A DNA stretch of 64,000 nt, taken from Vandiemenella viatica. Taxonomy: Eukaryota > Arthropoda > Insecta > Orthoptera > Morabidae. Of this stretch, positions 23,019 to 34,289 are shown piece by piece. The stretch's first letter is position 1; each line of letters starts with the position of its first letter. The notes under the pieces are model-generated. The model saw only the letters and a program-made list of their open reading frames with translations, was not told where the DNA came from and searched no databases. Where the stretch lies: contig JARYHS010008074.1 in NCBI GenBank assembly GCA_031002005.1, positions 269,081,930 to 269,145,929 on the forward strand, written 5' to 3'. A program made the position numbers and the translations under genes.

Positions 23019-24400
23019 TAGAGTCCAACCGAAGGTTCGGCTTCGGCTTCGGCTTCGGCTATGGCCACCTTCGGCCAAAAAAAAGCACCTTCGGCCGCAC
23101 AATCGGCTTCGGCCAAAATCAGTCGAATGTTTGGCCGAAACCGAAGTTTTACATCCAGCCACCGAAAATGAACCAAATTTTACAAATACCGTCAACGTAG
23201 CGCGCCAACTGACGATAGCAAAGATAAAGAACCATTTGGAAAAAATCATAAAAATGATTGAGGAGTCTATGATGAACCCAGTGTTAAATACCAAAGCTAG
23301 ATTAAATTTTTAAAAAAAATCGGAGATCTTGTATACACCCCAATCTTTATAAAAGAAGTTTAACAGGCTACTTTACGCGATATCGTAGAAAAACGTAGGG
23401 CCACCATCCCTTAATTATATCCGATTTCTTTGCGGATTAATGTATTACGTATGGACCTCATCATCGTAAGCATGCTTCCTTACAACCTAGCTGAAAGAGA
23501 AGCAATTCCCAGACTTAATTTTATTGATCCTCAAACTCGACCAAAGTACAGACAAAAGCGAGAGAAATATTTTAGAAAGTGCCTGCTACATACAAAAAAG
23601 TAAAGTTACATTGATTTTAGAAAAAGGCTGAATGGAGCAGTTTTACCACGAAAGTATGAAGTGATCCACTAAACACGTTTTTGAGTGTCACGACACAAAG
23701 GTTCCAAAAAAAAAAAAAAAAAAAAAAACTAAACTGGCTGTTAATTTGTTGGAAAAAGATCATACAGTGAAGTATATTACACAAAAAAAATCACTAAAAC
23801 TGTTACCAAATACAATGCAAAAAAATATCACTTAGGGATATACATAATAATGCTCAAATGCGCTGTGGAAATTTCGTTTTTATTAGTTATGTTGCTCACA
23901 CTCTACAGCTCATTATTCCCAACATAATTTTTTAAAGATATTGCTCTAATGGCAATAGTGAAAAATGTCGTAAAACGTAAGAAGAGTGAACAATCCACTC
24001 GATATCTTAACAAACAGAACAGAAATTTTCAGTAAATCTGTATTATATCAGAACGTGGTGAAATTGAAATTCCAACTGCAGAAGAATGAATACAAATGAA
24101 CAATTTTATAACCGTGCTGAAGGGTTTTTATAGCGCAACAACTTATATTTCTAGCGATTCATCATTAGTATCTTTAATTATATCATTGATTGCCATCTAA
24201 TATTCAAAACTTCCTCAGATGGAAAAAGGCTGATCACACAGTACTGCTTAAAAAACGCTTGTGTGGGTCTGATAACAGGAGATTTGCTTTCACAAGAAAA
24301 ACCTATCGATTGCCGCTCTACTCGATCCACAGTTTAAAACTAAGTATTTGACTATCGACGTAATTATAAATACGAAGACGGACATTTTGGCATTTCTACG
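23019..24400 (+). mobile_element. hAT element 2 with decayed transposase (right end not found)
   Basis: It opens tagagtccaaccgaagg followed by a (ttcggc)n tract, 23030-23160, resembling a known hAT terminal style rich in TTCGG. Inside, broken frames read like hAT transposase: MDLIIVSMLPYNLAEREAI (23452 region), FIDPQTRPKYR, ATTYISSDSSLVSLIISL (about 24130) and SIAALLDPQFKTKYL (about 24305), in the expected order. No matching right terminal repeat or target copy of gtcgctag was found, so the 3' end is probably lost. Other frames here (22868-23200) are shadows of the GGC repeat. Confidence 0.72.
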
Positions 24401-24449
24401 TCAGTAGTGAGTAAACTTATGTGTGACCCACTTTTTTCCACATGTATTC

Positions 24450-24660
24450 TTATGGACCTGACCGTGAGCCCAGCTCATAAATCCTCTAGCTGTCAAAAAA
24501 AGGCCATTATAATATGCAAATGAGACCACGTGCCACTTCTTAACCTAAGTTAAAAGTCGTAAATTGTATACTAATGATTGTCGCTCCCTTTTTATGGACG
24601 CAGGTGTGAGCTCATGTCATAAATCGTCGTAATGTGTCGGTTATAATACCTCAAATATTA
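24450..24660 (+). repeat. Diverged ~143-bp direct duplication
   Basis: tatggacctgaccgtgagcc with ctcataaatc and ttataatatgcaaat at 24450-24520 is echoed by tatggacgcaggtgtgagct, gtcataaatc and ttataatacctcaaat at 24593-24660. It lies directly upstream of the unusual spliced gene at 25.5 kb and may be part of that element's flank. Confidence 0.5.
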
Positions 24661-24937
24661 ATTAAACGATAATTAAGGTGATTACGCTCGTAATGCAGTA
24701 TAATATTTGCTTTTTCATTTTATTCTGGGGTCTTAGGTTCTATATTTTATGGCAAGTATTACATTCTTAATTTGTACTAGGGGTGTGACCATTCAAATTA
24801 TAAGTAATTTTTCTCAGTATTATAATGGCGTTTAATTCATTTAATTCGGAGCAGTGGTTTAAAAGATACGAATTTTAACGTTTAACTGTGAAATAGCTTT
24901 GGCGCGAGGAGCCATTAGCAATTCAAGTAGCCGGCCC

Positions 24938-25001
24938 GGCTCCCCTCCACGCTGGCTTCCCACCGTGCTGGCTCCCCTCCGCGCTGGCTCCCCGCTACGG
25001 C
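24938..25001 (+). repeat. GC-rich 16-bp minisatellite
   Basis: Four units of 16 bp, consensus ggctcccctccgcgct, start at 24938, 24954, 24970 and 24986. The surrounding 24900-25130 segment is markedly GC-rich against an AT-rich background, with gcgcgccgcc at about 25030. It could be an upstream promoter element or CpG-rich patch for the gene at 25545, or part of a mobile-element end. Confidence 0.75.
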
Positions 25002-25468
25002 CCGCAACCACATAAATATTGGCTTAGTCGCGCGCCGCCTCTGCCGTTTGGGCCTGCATTTTAAATGAGTCGACCGGTGAATGTACCACCTGGTCCCCTC
25101 GGAAGGTTCAGCGGTGTTGTGTGTTAGAAGCTAAATCATTTACCCCTACAAATGTAGCTTTGTAATTTACATTTTCCATTTGTATGGGAGATTTAATGTC
25201 TGAACAGCAGAAAAAATATTACTCTAACCCTACTGTTTACAATCCCTAGGGAGATTAATGACGATACTTTTTCACCGCGAGACCCAACGCATTTTATCCG
25301 CGTAGTCGGCATGCTTCAAAAAGCCTGACCCACTTACGAATATTATAGTCCCTGCAATAGAGGGTGATCATATTACACACCTGGGAACGCCGTCTCATAA
25401 ATTTGTCAGTATTTTCTAACCTTAACATAAGTTACTTTTCTCAAAGGACTGCCGCGAGCTTTCGATGG

Positions 25469-25517
25469 TATTTAAAGGGCGGAACTCCCCCTTGGGTTAT
25501 CCAGTCGTCTCTCAGTC
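25469..25517 (+). promoter_or_regulatory. Candidate core promoter: TATA-like box and initiator
   Basis: tatttaaa at 25469 lies about 34 bp upstream of a tccagtcg string (A at 25503), and ctcagtc (A at 25514) matches the arthropod initiator TCAGT. An ATG with a good context follows at 25545 and opens the first exon of the spliced model. Which A is the start site cannot be decided. The short leader and strong motifs look like a selfish-element or viral-type promoter, which is inference. Confidence 0.55.
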
Positions 25518-25544
25518 ACCAGCCGGAACACTACGCTCCTCGCT

Positions 25545-27071
25545 ATGTCGTCGGAAGATCTTGGCAGACTAAGCTTATTCAGCGATATTGGTTAGTCAAT
25601 TATTGTTATTTAACTTGTTTTCTGTTTTTAATTCTTTCACATATACTGATGGGTTCTTTTTTCTGCATCAGACCTTGAAGAAATTCTCGCTGAGGGCCAG
25701 GAAGAATTTGGTACTGATATTTTTTTAAGTAACTAGCTTTATGAAAATGTATAGTGCTGCAGTAGTAGTCTACATTATTAATTTATTTGTTTGCAGGTGA
25801 CTTGGATATTTCCTGAAGCGACCTTTTTTATTTTAGTACGTATTTGTTTTGTATCTGTATAGATTATTTTTTCCATGTCTTTATAACTATTGCTAATACT
25901 TTTTTCTTTTTCAGATGAACCTTCTAGTAGTAGCTCGCGTCCAGAGAAGCGAAAGGGTAGTTCTGAAGAATTAACTAGCCCAAAAAGAGTAAATACCAAC
26001 CCTGGCGATTGCTCACAATGGAGCATCCACCCAAATATTGAAGTGGATGAGTCGAAGAGCAGTATGCCACCAACTCTACCCTCACAATGGGTTCTTCCGC
26101 AACCACCACACTGGAAGTCCAGTATATCAGTAATTCACCTATATTATTTTATATATACGAAATTATGTTTTTCATGATACTAAAACATTTTTTTCTTCTT
26201 TTTTTATGTTTCAGAGGGGGCGGTCAGACACCTATCCAACGAGCCACCTCCACCGCCTATATGGAGATGTCCGCCACAACCGGACCAAGCCGACCACCTG
26301 CCACAACAGCAGCATCACCTCACCTGCCTCCAGCCACAGCCAGACCAAGTTGACAGTTTCTTCGGGGCACCACCCGCCATAGCTGGAACCAGCCGCCAGT
26401 ACACCGGTCCATCGCCCGGGCCAAGCCGCCAGTCCACCAGTCCATCGCTCTGGCCAAGCCGGTAGTACGCCACCACATCCGGTCCAAGCCGCCAGTTCAC
26501 TGGTTTATCGCCCAGACCAAGTCGACCATCCCCGGGCCAAGCCGCCAGTCCGCCGACCCATCGGCCGGATCCATCCGGCAGTATGCCACCACAGCCGGAC
26601 CCAGCCGGCAGTATGTGCTTCTTAACTAAAATGCGTGAGGTCACAACAAGCACTTGCCTGTCGGATCGGTATGAAAAATATGTGAAGTCGGAGATCAGAG
26701 TAAAATTGTGTGAGTTTCAAGAACGGAGTAGTGGCAAAGCTCTCGATAGAATAGAATCCCTCGACATTAGTATATCTAATTTTCAACCTTTCTATCGGGG
26801 GTCTTCCTATGTTACTCTGCCACTTTATATCTGTAGAAAGAAGGCCGTCATTAATGTTAAAAACAAAAATGACGAGTTCTGCTTTTATGGACAATTCTTG
26901 CATATCACGTAAAGGTTCTTAAGAAACATGGTGACAGGGTTAGCATATATAAGAAAGTACATTCACTCTACCCCCTCGATTTTTCAGGTATTGAGTTTCC
27001 GGTAAAACTCTCAGACATTTTTAAATTCGAGAGGCAAAATCCAGACTATTCTGTAAATGTTTTCGGTCTGG
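25545..27071 (+). pseudogene. Spliced Pro-rich gene with domain linked to selfish/viral-type DNA polymerase B; pseudogenised, runs into gap
   Basis: A consistent model has exons 25545-25590, 25672-25710, 25915-26121 and 26215 onward, all introns GT..AG (81, 204 and 93 bp) and phase-compatible. The product starts MSSEDLGRLSLFSDI, has an acidic DLEEILAEGQEEF exon, a basic PEKRKGSSEELTSPKR patch (possible nuclear signal), then a Pro/Gln stretch and GPSRQ-type repeats. One in-frame stop interrupts the repeats at 26463. From about 26690 a conserved domain is visible (KLCEFQERSSGKALDR, FQPFYRGSSYVTLPLYI, KKAVINVKNKND), then a frameshift near 26885, then GIEFPVKLSDIFKFE and YSVNVFGL up to the N run. 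I recall this domain ahead of protein-primed-like DNA polymerase B in many arthropod and cnidarian selfish or virus-derived elements (Polinton/adintovirus-like). No polymerase is visible because the gap intervenes. The domain match is confident; the exact element class is not. Confidence 0.62.
26370..26610 (+). repeat. Pro/Ser-coding degenerate minisatellite inside the spliced gene
   Basis: Units built on ccaagccgccagtc and catcgcccgggcc recur with 45-65 bp spacing and encode GPSRQ-like peptides in the main frame. The stop at 26463 falls at a site where sister units have a sense codon, so the repeat was coding before the lesion. Confidence 0.65.
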
Positions 27072-28071
27072 NNNNNNNNNNNNNNNNNNNNNNNNNNNNN
27101 NNNNNNNNNNNNNNNNNNNNNNNNNNNNNNNNNNNNNNNNNNNNNNNNNNNNNNNNNNNNNNNNNNNNNNNNNNNNNNNNNNNNNNNNNNNNNNNNNNNN
27201 NNNNNNNNNNNNNNNNNNNNNNNNNNNNNNNNNNNNNNNNNNNNNNNNNNNNNNNNNNNNNNNNNNNNNNNNNNNNNNNNNNNNNNNNNNNNNNNNNNNN
27301 NNNNNNNNNNNNNNNNNNNNNNNNNNNNNNNNNNNNNNNNNNNNNNNNNNNNNNNNNNNNNNNNNNNNNNNNNNNNNNNNNNNNNNNNNNNNNNNNNNNN
27401 NNNNNNNNNNNNNNNNNNNNNNNNNNNNNNNNNNNNNNNNNNNNNNNNNNNNNNNNNNNNNNNNNNNNNNNNNNNNNNNNNNNNNNNNNNNNNNNNNNNN
27501 NNNNNNNNNNNNNNNNNNNNNNNNNNNNNNNNNNNNNNNNNNNNNNNNNNNNNNNNNNNNNNNNNNNNNNNNNNNNNNNNNNNNNNNNNNNNNNNNNNNN
27601 NNNNNNNNNNNNNNNNNNNNNNNNNNNNNNNNNNNNNNNNNNNNNNNNNNNNNNNNNNNNNNNNNNNNNNNNNNNNNNNNNNNNNNNNNNNNNNNNNNNN
27701 NNNNNNNNNNNNNNNNNNNNNNNNNNNNNNNNNNNNNNNNNNNNNNNNNNNNNNNNNNNNNNNNNNNNNNNNNNNNNNNNNNNNNNNNNNNNNNNNNNNN
27801 NNNNNNNNNNNNNNNNNNNNNNNNNNNNNNNNNNNNNNNNNNNNNNNNNNNNNNNNNNNNNNNNNNNNNNNNNNNNNNNNNNNNNNNNNNNNNNNNNNNN
27901 NNNNNNNNNNNNNNNNNNNNNNNNNNNNNNNNNNNNNNNNNNNNNNNNNNNNNNNNNNNNNNNNNNNNNNNNNNNNNNNNNNNNNNNNNNNNNNNNNNNN
28001 NNNNNNNNNNNNNNNNNNNNNNNNNNNNNNNNNNNNNNNNNNNNNNNNNNNNNNNNNNNNNNNNNNNNNNN
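27072..28071. other. Assembly gap (1000 N)
   Basis: Exactly 1000 N, a conventional placeholder length, so the true size is unknown. It removes the rest of the spliced gene and the first ~150 bp of the left LTR. Open frames drawn across it are meaningless. Confidence 0.99.
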
Positions 28072-29095
28072 GTGAATAAACTATCCAAGCCCCAGGTCTA
28101 CAGACGGGCAGTTTGGAGGTCACAGGTGACGAATAAGTCCGAGGCTATTCCGAGTTCGCACAAATCGAGGAAGACAAGGTTCGCCTATCGTGACAGCCGG
28201 AAGGAGGAGCTTCAAAATGGCAGAACCAATCGAGAGAGACTATCCTTTGCATTTTGTAATGCCGGTGTATTTTTTTCTCTATGTAAACCACGAGTGACGG
28301 GAGGAGGCTTTTTCCGGCGGACGCTGGAGAGGACTTGGCTCCGAGCCTTCAGACGAGAAGGAGCGGATCTTCCGAAGCTGGAGATCGCTCGGTCTTGGCA
28401 TCGAACCTGAGGGTCGATAGGCGTGTCTTGTACAGTGAGGTCACTGTGCACGCATCCAGTACGCTTGCTGACGGACGTGGTGCATTGTCCGCTATAGCCA
28501 AGGGGCTATAGTAATTCCGCCGTCGCGGGAAATACATCGCCGTCATGGTAATAATTCTACAAGTGCAGTGTGGTACTTTTATTCGGTCATTGAGTACAGC
28601 CCTGTAACGACCACTGAATGATTAGGAGTTCTCGCACCCCCAAATATTGAGCTAGCTGGGGCAAACTTTCTTAAAGCCACACTTGGTGGATAATTTAAAT
28701 TATCCTGGCGCCCGGCATTTGAGATCGGCTACAGTTAATGTCAATACTGTGTTTGATTTATGGTTCCCGATCATTGTGAAGGGAACTTTCATTTAAACAA
28801 ATCAAGTGTGTAGCTTTCTTGCTTGCCAATTAACATTGGGAGTTTGTTTCAAGAATAATTTTTAATGGTGGTTGTGTTTTAATGCTTTGTTTATTTGTTA
28901 ATATGTATTGGAAATTGTAAGAAGAGGCTTTGCATAGTTCTTTTTATCATATTTCAATGTATCAATGTTAACGATAAATAAGCCTCGCCTGTACGTCATT
29001 ATGAGTACTCAATAAATTAGCAGCCTAGGGTTTCTTTGAATTATAAAAAGAAGTAAAATGTTTTCACCCTTACCTCCCCGGCATAAACCGCCACA
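28072..29095 (+). repeat. 5' LTR, truncated by the gap
   Basis: It matches 33237-34262 of the 3' LTR throughout and ends in ccgccaca. The missing head should be about 148 bp. It contains the same 28072-28410 open frame as the other LTR, a by-product of a GC-rich stretch and not a gene. Polyadenylation-type signals aataaa occur near 28975-29015. Confidence 0.9.
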
Positions 29096-29116
29096 ATTGG
29101 CTAGCCCAACGTTCGG
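29096..29116 (+). promoter_or_regulatory. Probable primer-binding site
   Basis: Directly after the 5' LTR, ttggctagcccaacgttcgg resembles the tggcgcccaacgt class of primer-binding sites, where a host tRNA 3' end primes minus-strand DNA synthesis. It differs by an inserted base or two, and I cannot name the tRNA. Confidence 0.5.
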
Positions 29117-29695
29117 CTTCGATTTAATTAATCAAGTGATTAAAATATCTCAATGACTGGGTTTTAAAAGTACACACTGTTCTGGCTATTTTCAAATTTT
29201 TGTGTAGCTTGCATATTTTTGTGTTTTATATTAACGTTCAATTTGCTCATGTTTTCATGTTGCTTGGATTATTTGAACAATCCATTCATAATTTTTCAAT
29301 GATTATGGGAGTTTGTTTTTCAAAATACTCCATGTGTAATTGAAATTGATGTGTTTGTGCAGAGTGTTCTGTCCACGTGCACTTGGATGTGTTGTGTTCA
29401 TGACGGCGTTGCTTGATATTTGTTGTGTTCTGTTTTGCAAAAACTGTGGTTGCAATTTTATTTTTTATTGCATGTTTGTGATGCAAAATTTGCTGAATTG
29501 TTGTATTGAATCGCGGGACTGATGTAAGATTTCCTATTTGTTTTCGTGTTGAGCGGGGAATTTGTGTAGTTCTGTGATTTATTTCGTTTGTTTGCGGGAG
29601 TTTCATGTTTGCTTTTGTAGATTCAGTTAATGAAGCTTAGATCCGGGATTGTTTTAATAGAAAACTGATCGGTAATTTCGGGAAGTAGTGAGATC

Positions 29696-31191
29696 ATGAA
29701 TGAATTAAATTCAGAGACAATGCATCAACGAACTATGGCAGAAACTGAGACGAATGCAAATGTTGATTTAGCTTCTGAAGGGGGTTACAGCTCGCAATCC
29801 ACGACAAGCATTGGGGAGACAGATATGTACAATTTTCCAAATGTCTCTGATAGTATCTCAGAAAAGATCTCAGCTCCACCCATTGCTGCAAACACCCACA
29901 GTATAGAAAACACAACTCCAGTTGAGCAGGAACACACACCACAACTGGGCAATATCATGGCATTTCTAGCACAAATGCAGTCGCAGTTATCAGCTGATAT
30001 AACAGGTGTCAAGGGCAATTTGACACAACTCCAAAAGTCTCAAGATGACATGAAATTACACTTTGATACATTACAGAAAAATCATGAGCGCACTATAAAG
30101 ATGGTAGACGAACGATTGTCCAGCTTTCGGGGGCAGATCTCGGAAGATGTGAACAGTTTTAAAGCGGACATTAGGTCTGACGTCAATAGTTTGTCCCAGA
30201 CCACAGATAAATTAGCTGAAACTTGTGACTCGTTGAAAAATTCAAATGATGAGTTATGTAAACGTTTGGAGTCTACTAACCAGTCAGTTGAAAGAACCCG
30301 AGCTGAAAGCAGTGCGAACATCGGACAAATTTCCCAATTTGTACATTCAGTCAAGGACCAAACCGAGGCTAACTTCACGAAAGTGAACACAGAAATCAAA
30401 GTTCTGTCTGGTTCAATCGAACAGATTAAAGACGGCCAGAAAGAGCTCCAGATTTCACAAGAAAAGTTTGAACAGGATACAGGGTCTAAGTTGTCCTTAT
30501 TTGAAAAGAAAATAAGCAACTTAAATGATTCTTGCGCGAGTGGTGGATCTATAAATGCAACGTGTCGACATTATGCTGTCAGCAATGTCGAGTTAAAAAT
30601 TCCATGGTTTGGCTCAAGCAAAAATATCATTCCAAAAGCATATATTTATGGACCTTCTGGTCCACAAATATACAAAATCAGGCAAGGCTAAAACTTTATC
30701 AGAGCAGGTATGACCCGCAGGTCAACGACTCGATGGAAAATTACGTCGAGACACTAGTCATACAGTCGAGATATTTTGACGTATCCATGTCAGACGGCGA
30801 ATTTATTGACGCAGTCGTCACGCATTTTAGTCTGCACGTACAGGCACATATAAATCCTGTGCTGATTCGCACAATTCCGGAGTTGCTGGATACTTTGAAG
30901 AATTTGGACGCCATTGGTCAGCGGGCAATGAACGCAAAAACGCGAGATGAGAAGGATTCGGGGCAAAAGGAGTCGCAACTAAATTCCCACGGTGACAATT
31001 CAAAACATGGAAAAGATCATCGAAACAAGCTTTGGAAGGGAAACGACGGAAAACCCTACCAACAAGATAGACGTGTTCCGTGGAAAAATGAAGCCCACAG
31101 AGAAAATGACGGGCAATCTCGTAAAGACGGGTCTGAAATGAATGCGATCACGGTAGTAGAAGCTCGACCCGAACTCGAAGCCGAACAATAA
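29696..31191 (+). pseudogene. LTR-element gag, coiled-coil N-terminus plus capsid C-terminus, frameshifted
   Basis: Frame one (29696-30691, 331 codons) starts MNELNSETMHQRTMAET after a 600-bp leader and contains a long heptad-like coiled coil (about residues 95-275, many K/E/Q/L/S positions). Near its end, VELKIPWFGSSKN marks the beginning of a capsid-like region, after which about a hundred residues seem deleted. The second frame (to 31191) carries the capsid C-terminal part: YDPQVNDSMENYVETL, QSRYFDVSMSDGEFIDA and IRTIPELLDTLKNLDA. A basic, Lys/Asn/Arg-rich nucleocapsid-like tail follows, without a CCHC zinc knuckle. Gag would package the element RNA. The frame change around 30600-30690 prevents a single product. 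Confidence 0.75.
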
Positions 31192-31202
31192 TTATCACCA
31201 TC

Positions 31203-31241
<39 letters not shown>

Positions 31242-33088
31242 TACAGGTGCTTGTACAGTTTGTAACCGGGAATTTTAGTTGAATAGTGTGGAATGTAAAT
31301 ATAAATATAAATTTTGTGTAACAAATAAATAGATTAATAGCAAAAGGAACCTGTGTCACGCAAATGTTGTGGAGGCAAGTTTGAAGTTGTTAAACGCGGA
31401 TACCGTAAAGGTTTGTCGTGTTCGTAACAACAGCTGACAGAGGTATTCCAAGAACCGCTACTACAGGACAGCCTTTGTTTGGTCAGAGTGTCCCCTCAGG
31501 TAGAAGCAGCTTCAATGGGACCTGCCCATTAACGAGCAAAGACTGAAAGGCTTATTCGCCGGTTGCTCATTGTATGGAACATATTTTCTTGGTGATTACA
31601 GCTAGAATGAATTCCGCATTCGGAAACTAGGTGCTGAACCAACATTTCCGAACTTTATATTTTGTCTACGTGAAATTTTTATAGTCAATTTGACTTTCAC
31701 GATGTTAAGTGGACGTGATTGGATAAAAGTCCTGAAATTTTAAATCGTTTCCTGAGCCATAAAAATTGATACGCAGTCGTGGGAAAAATGAAACGCCGTT
31801 GTGCTCCCAACCTCTTATCTTCGTAATCATAATTCATCTGACAGCGATGCAAATGTTGTGATATGCTTTCTAATAATATTCTGTGACATAAACCAAAAGA
31901 TTTCAACGTTTTGTGATGAATCAGTTCGATGTAACATTTATACCGCTAGGTTGTTACATGGCATTTTTCTGGGCAGAAGCGAGCAGCGAGCGCAATGTCG
32001 CTTTGTCTGTAGTTGGACGAAGATCTAGTGTTATCTCGTCAACATGTTTTTAGCTTTTTTTTGTGTGTCTATAAGGGGTGGCGTAAGTGCCGTGAATAAT
32101 GCCCCATAGAACACGAAATCCTTGCCGGAAAGAGTTTTCCAAATTGTGTTGGTCATCACAGGAATTCGGAATCATAAGTTGAATGATTACAGGAACACTG
32201 GGGAGTTTTCGCGACACTTTGCTGTGATTTTGTTAACGGTTGAGCGAGGACAAAGTGGAGTAAGTTACAGTTGATTGCATTTGTAAAGGCAAAATGGAAA
32301 AATTTTGTTTACGGGATGAATTCAATAATTCAGCTAACTTTGCAAGTTAAGGTAATTATCTTTGATGCTAACTTCAGTTAAAAGGAATGTTGATTTTTTA
32401 TTTCAGTTGGTTTCATTTCGTTCATTAATCCGGCATTCATTGGCGGTAGAAGCGTCATGAACACACGCAGAAAAGTTGACAAGTTCAGGCATGTAGCTCA
32501 AAAATATGGTTTACTTGCCATTTCCAGTAATTGCAATTTTGACTTATTTGAGAGATAACAAAAGTAACTTCATGTGCATTTTTAGATTATGTTTATCATG
32601 TTTTTTTTCTCTGTATGTTTCAGTCTGTGTACATATTTTCTTATTTTATCTATAGCTACTTGTGAATAGATTTAAGAATGATTGGTTCTCGCTAAGGCTC
32701 TGCTTCAGGCTACATGTAAATCCTTTGTAAGAAAATTGCCGGAACAATTCCAATTCGCTGCACGTGATATTTCCTTGCAGAATAATAACTTGATTTTATA
32801 ATCACGAGCGGAAGTATAGAGTGAAAACCAAAGCTTCAAATATTGTTAAATTTAGATGATTATATCAAATCGTTAAGTAACAAGATAAGGCAATAAGCCG
32901 CAAAAACAAAGTGTATATTGAAATTATGGTTAATGTATTAAAATTATCGTATTAGACAACAATTTTAAAATTAACTGGGTGGCATATGTAGCAGAATGAC
33001 CAAATATGGGTCATTACGTACATTTTTATATATGATATTTTGTATATTTTTATATAAAAAGAATAAGAAAGGAATTATCGGAGAGGAT
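31192..33088. other. Internal non-coding remainder of the LTR element
   Basis: It begins with a run of about 33 A (31207-31239) and contains no readable pol motif. Just before the 3' LTR, purine-rich aaaaagaataagaaaggaa and gagagga strings are candidates for the polypurine tract that primes plus-strand synthesis. Confidence 0.65.
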
Positions 33089-34262
33089 TGTTAGTGTGTT
33101 TGTGGGACCTGAGCTAGACGCGCCAGCTTGTCGCGACAGGCCGGCGGCTGCCAGGGACAATGGACACCAGCTACCCCTTTCTCACGCAGTTGGTCAAGCG
33201 TATAATGTCTTGGCTCCGGGTAAACCGTACGCTGGGGTTAATAAACTATCCAAGCCCCAGGTCTACAGAAGGGCAGTTTGGAGGTCACAGGTGACGAATA
33301 AGTCCGAGGCTATCCCGAGTTCGCACGAATCGAGGAAGACAAGGTTCGCCTATCGTGACAGCCGGAAGGAGGAGCTTCAAAATGGCAGAACCAATCGAGA
33401 GAGACTATCCTTTGCATTTTGTAATGCCGGTGTATTTTTTTCTCTATGTAAACCACGAGTGACGGGAGGTGCTTTTTCCGGCGGACGCTGGAGAGGACTT
33501 GGCTCCGAGCCTTCAGACGAGAAGGAGCGGATCTTCCGAAGCTGGAGATCGCTCGGTCTTGGCATCGAACCTGAGGGTCGATAGGCGTGTCTTGTACAGT
33601 GAGGTCACTGTGCACGCATCCAGTACGCTTGCTGACGGACGTGGTGCATTGTCCGCTATAGCCAAGGGGCTATAGTAATTCCGCCGTCGCGGGAAATACA
33701 TCGCCGTCACGGTAATAATTCTACAAGTGCAGTGTGGTACTTTTATTCGGTCATTGAGTACAGCCCTGTAACGACCACTGAATGATTAGGAGTTCTCGCA
33801 CCCCCAAATATTGAGCTAGCTGGGGCAGACTTTCTTAAAGCCACACTTGGTGGATAATTTAAATTATCCTGGCGCCCGGCATTTGAGATCGGCTACAGTT
33901 AATGTCAATACTGTGTTTGATTTATGGTTCCCGATCATTGTGAAGGGAACTTTCATTTAAACAAATCAAGTGTGTAGCTTTCTTGCTTGCCAATTAACAC
34001 TGGGAGTTTGTTTCAAGAATAATTTTTAAAGGTGGTTGTGTTTTAATGCTTTGTTTATTTGTTAATATGTATTGGCAATTGTAAGAAGAGGCTTTGCATA
34101 GTTCTTTTTATCATATTTCAATATATCAATGTTAACGATAAATAAGCCTCGCCTGTACGCCATTATGAGTACTCAATAAATTAGCAGCCTAGGGTTTATT
34201 TGAATTATAAAAAGAAGTAAAAGGTTTTCACCCTTACCTCCCCAACCGCATAAACCACCACA
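33089..34262 (+). repeat. 3' LTR, complete, 1174 bp
   Basis: It starts tgttagtgtgtttgtggg and ends ccaccaca, giving the usual TG..CA termini. Homology with the left LTR defines the right border. The 162-codon open frame at 33096-33584 lies wholly within the LTR and overlaps its twin in the left LTR, so I do not treat it as a gene. Confidence 0.88.
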
Positions 34263-34289
34263 AACCATACTCTAACTTTTCGAAATAAT

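Larger units (their letters stand above)
28072..34262 (+). mobile_element. Gypsy-like LTR retrotransposon lacking pol
   Basis: A left LTR (28072-29095, start in the gap) and a right LTR (33089-34262) are nearly identical; I count about 15 substitutions plus a few small indels over ~1.02 kb, so insertion was recent. The internal 4.0 kb contains gag remnants only. No protease, reverse transcriptase, RNase H or integrase motif is readable in any frame between 31192 and 33088, so the copy is non-autonomous and must have moved using proteins from a relative. Whether pol was lost before or after insertion is not decidable here. Confidence 0.88.

Noticed and set aside
27011..28123. 340-370 codon open frames
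   Set aside because: They consist of N from the assembly gap.
33096..33584. 162-codon frame in the right LTR as a gene
   Set aside because: Entirely inside the LTR and duplicated in the left LTR with indels; no known domain. GC-rich LTR sequence is open by composition.
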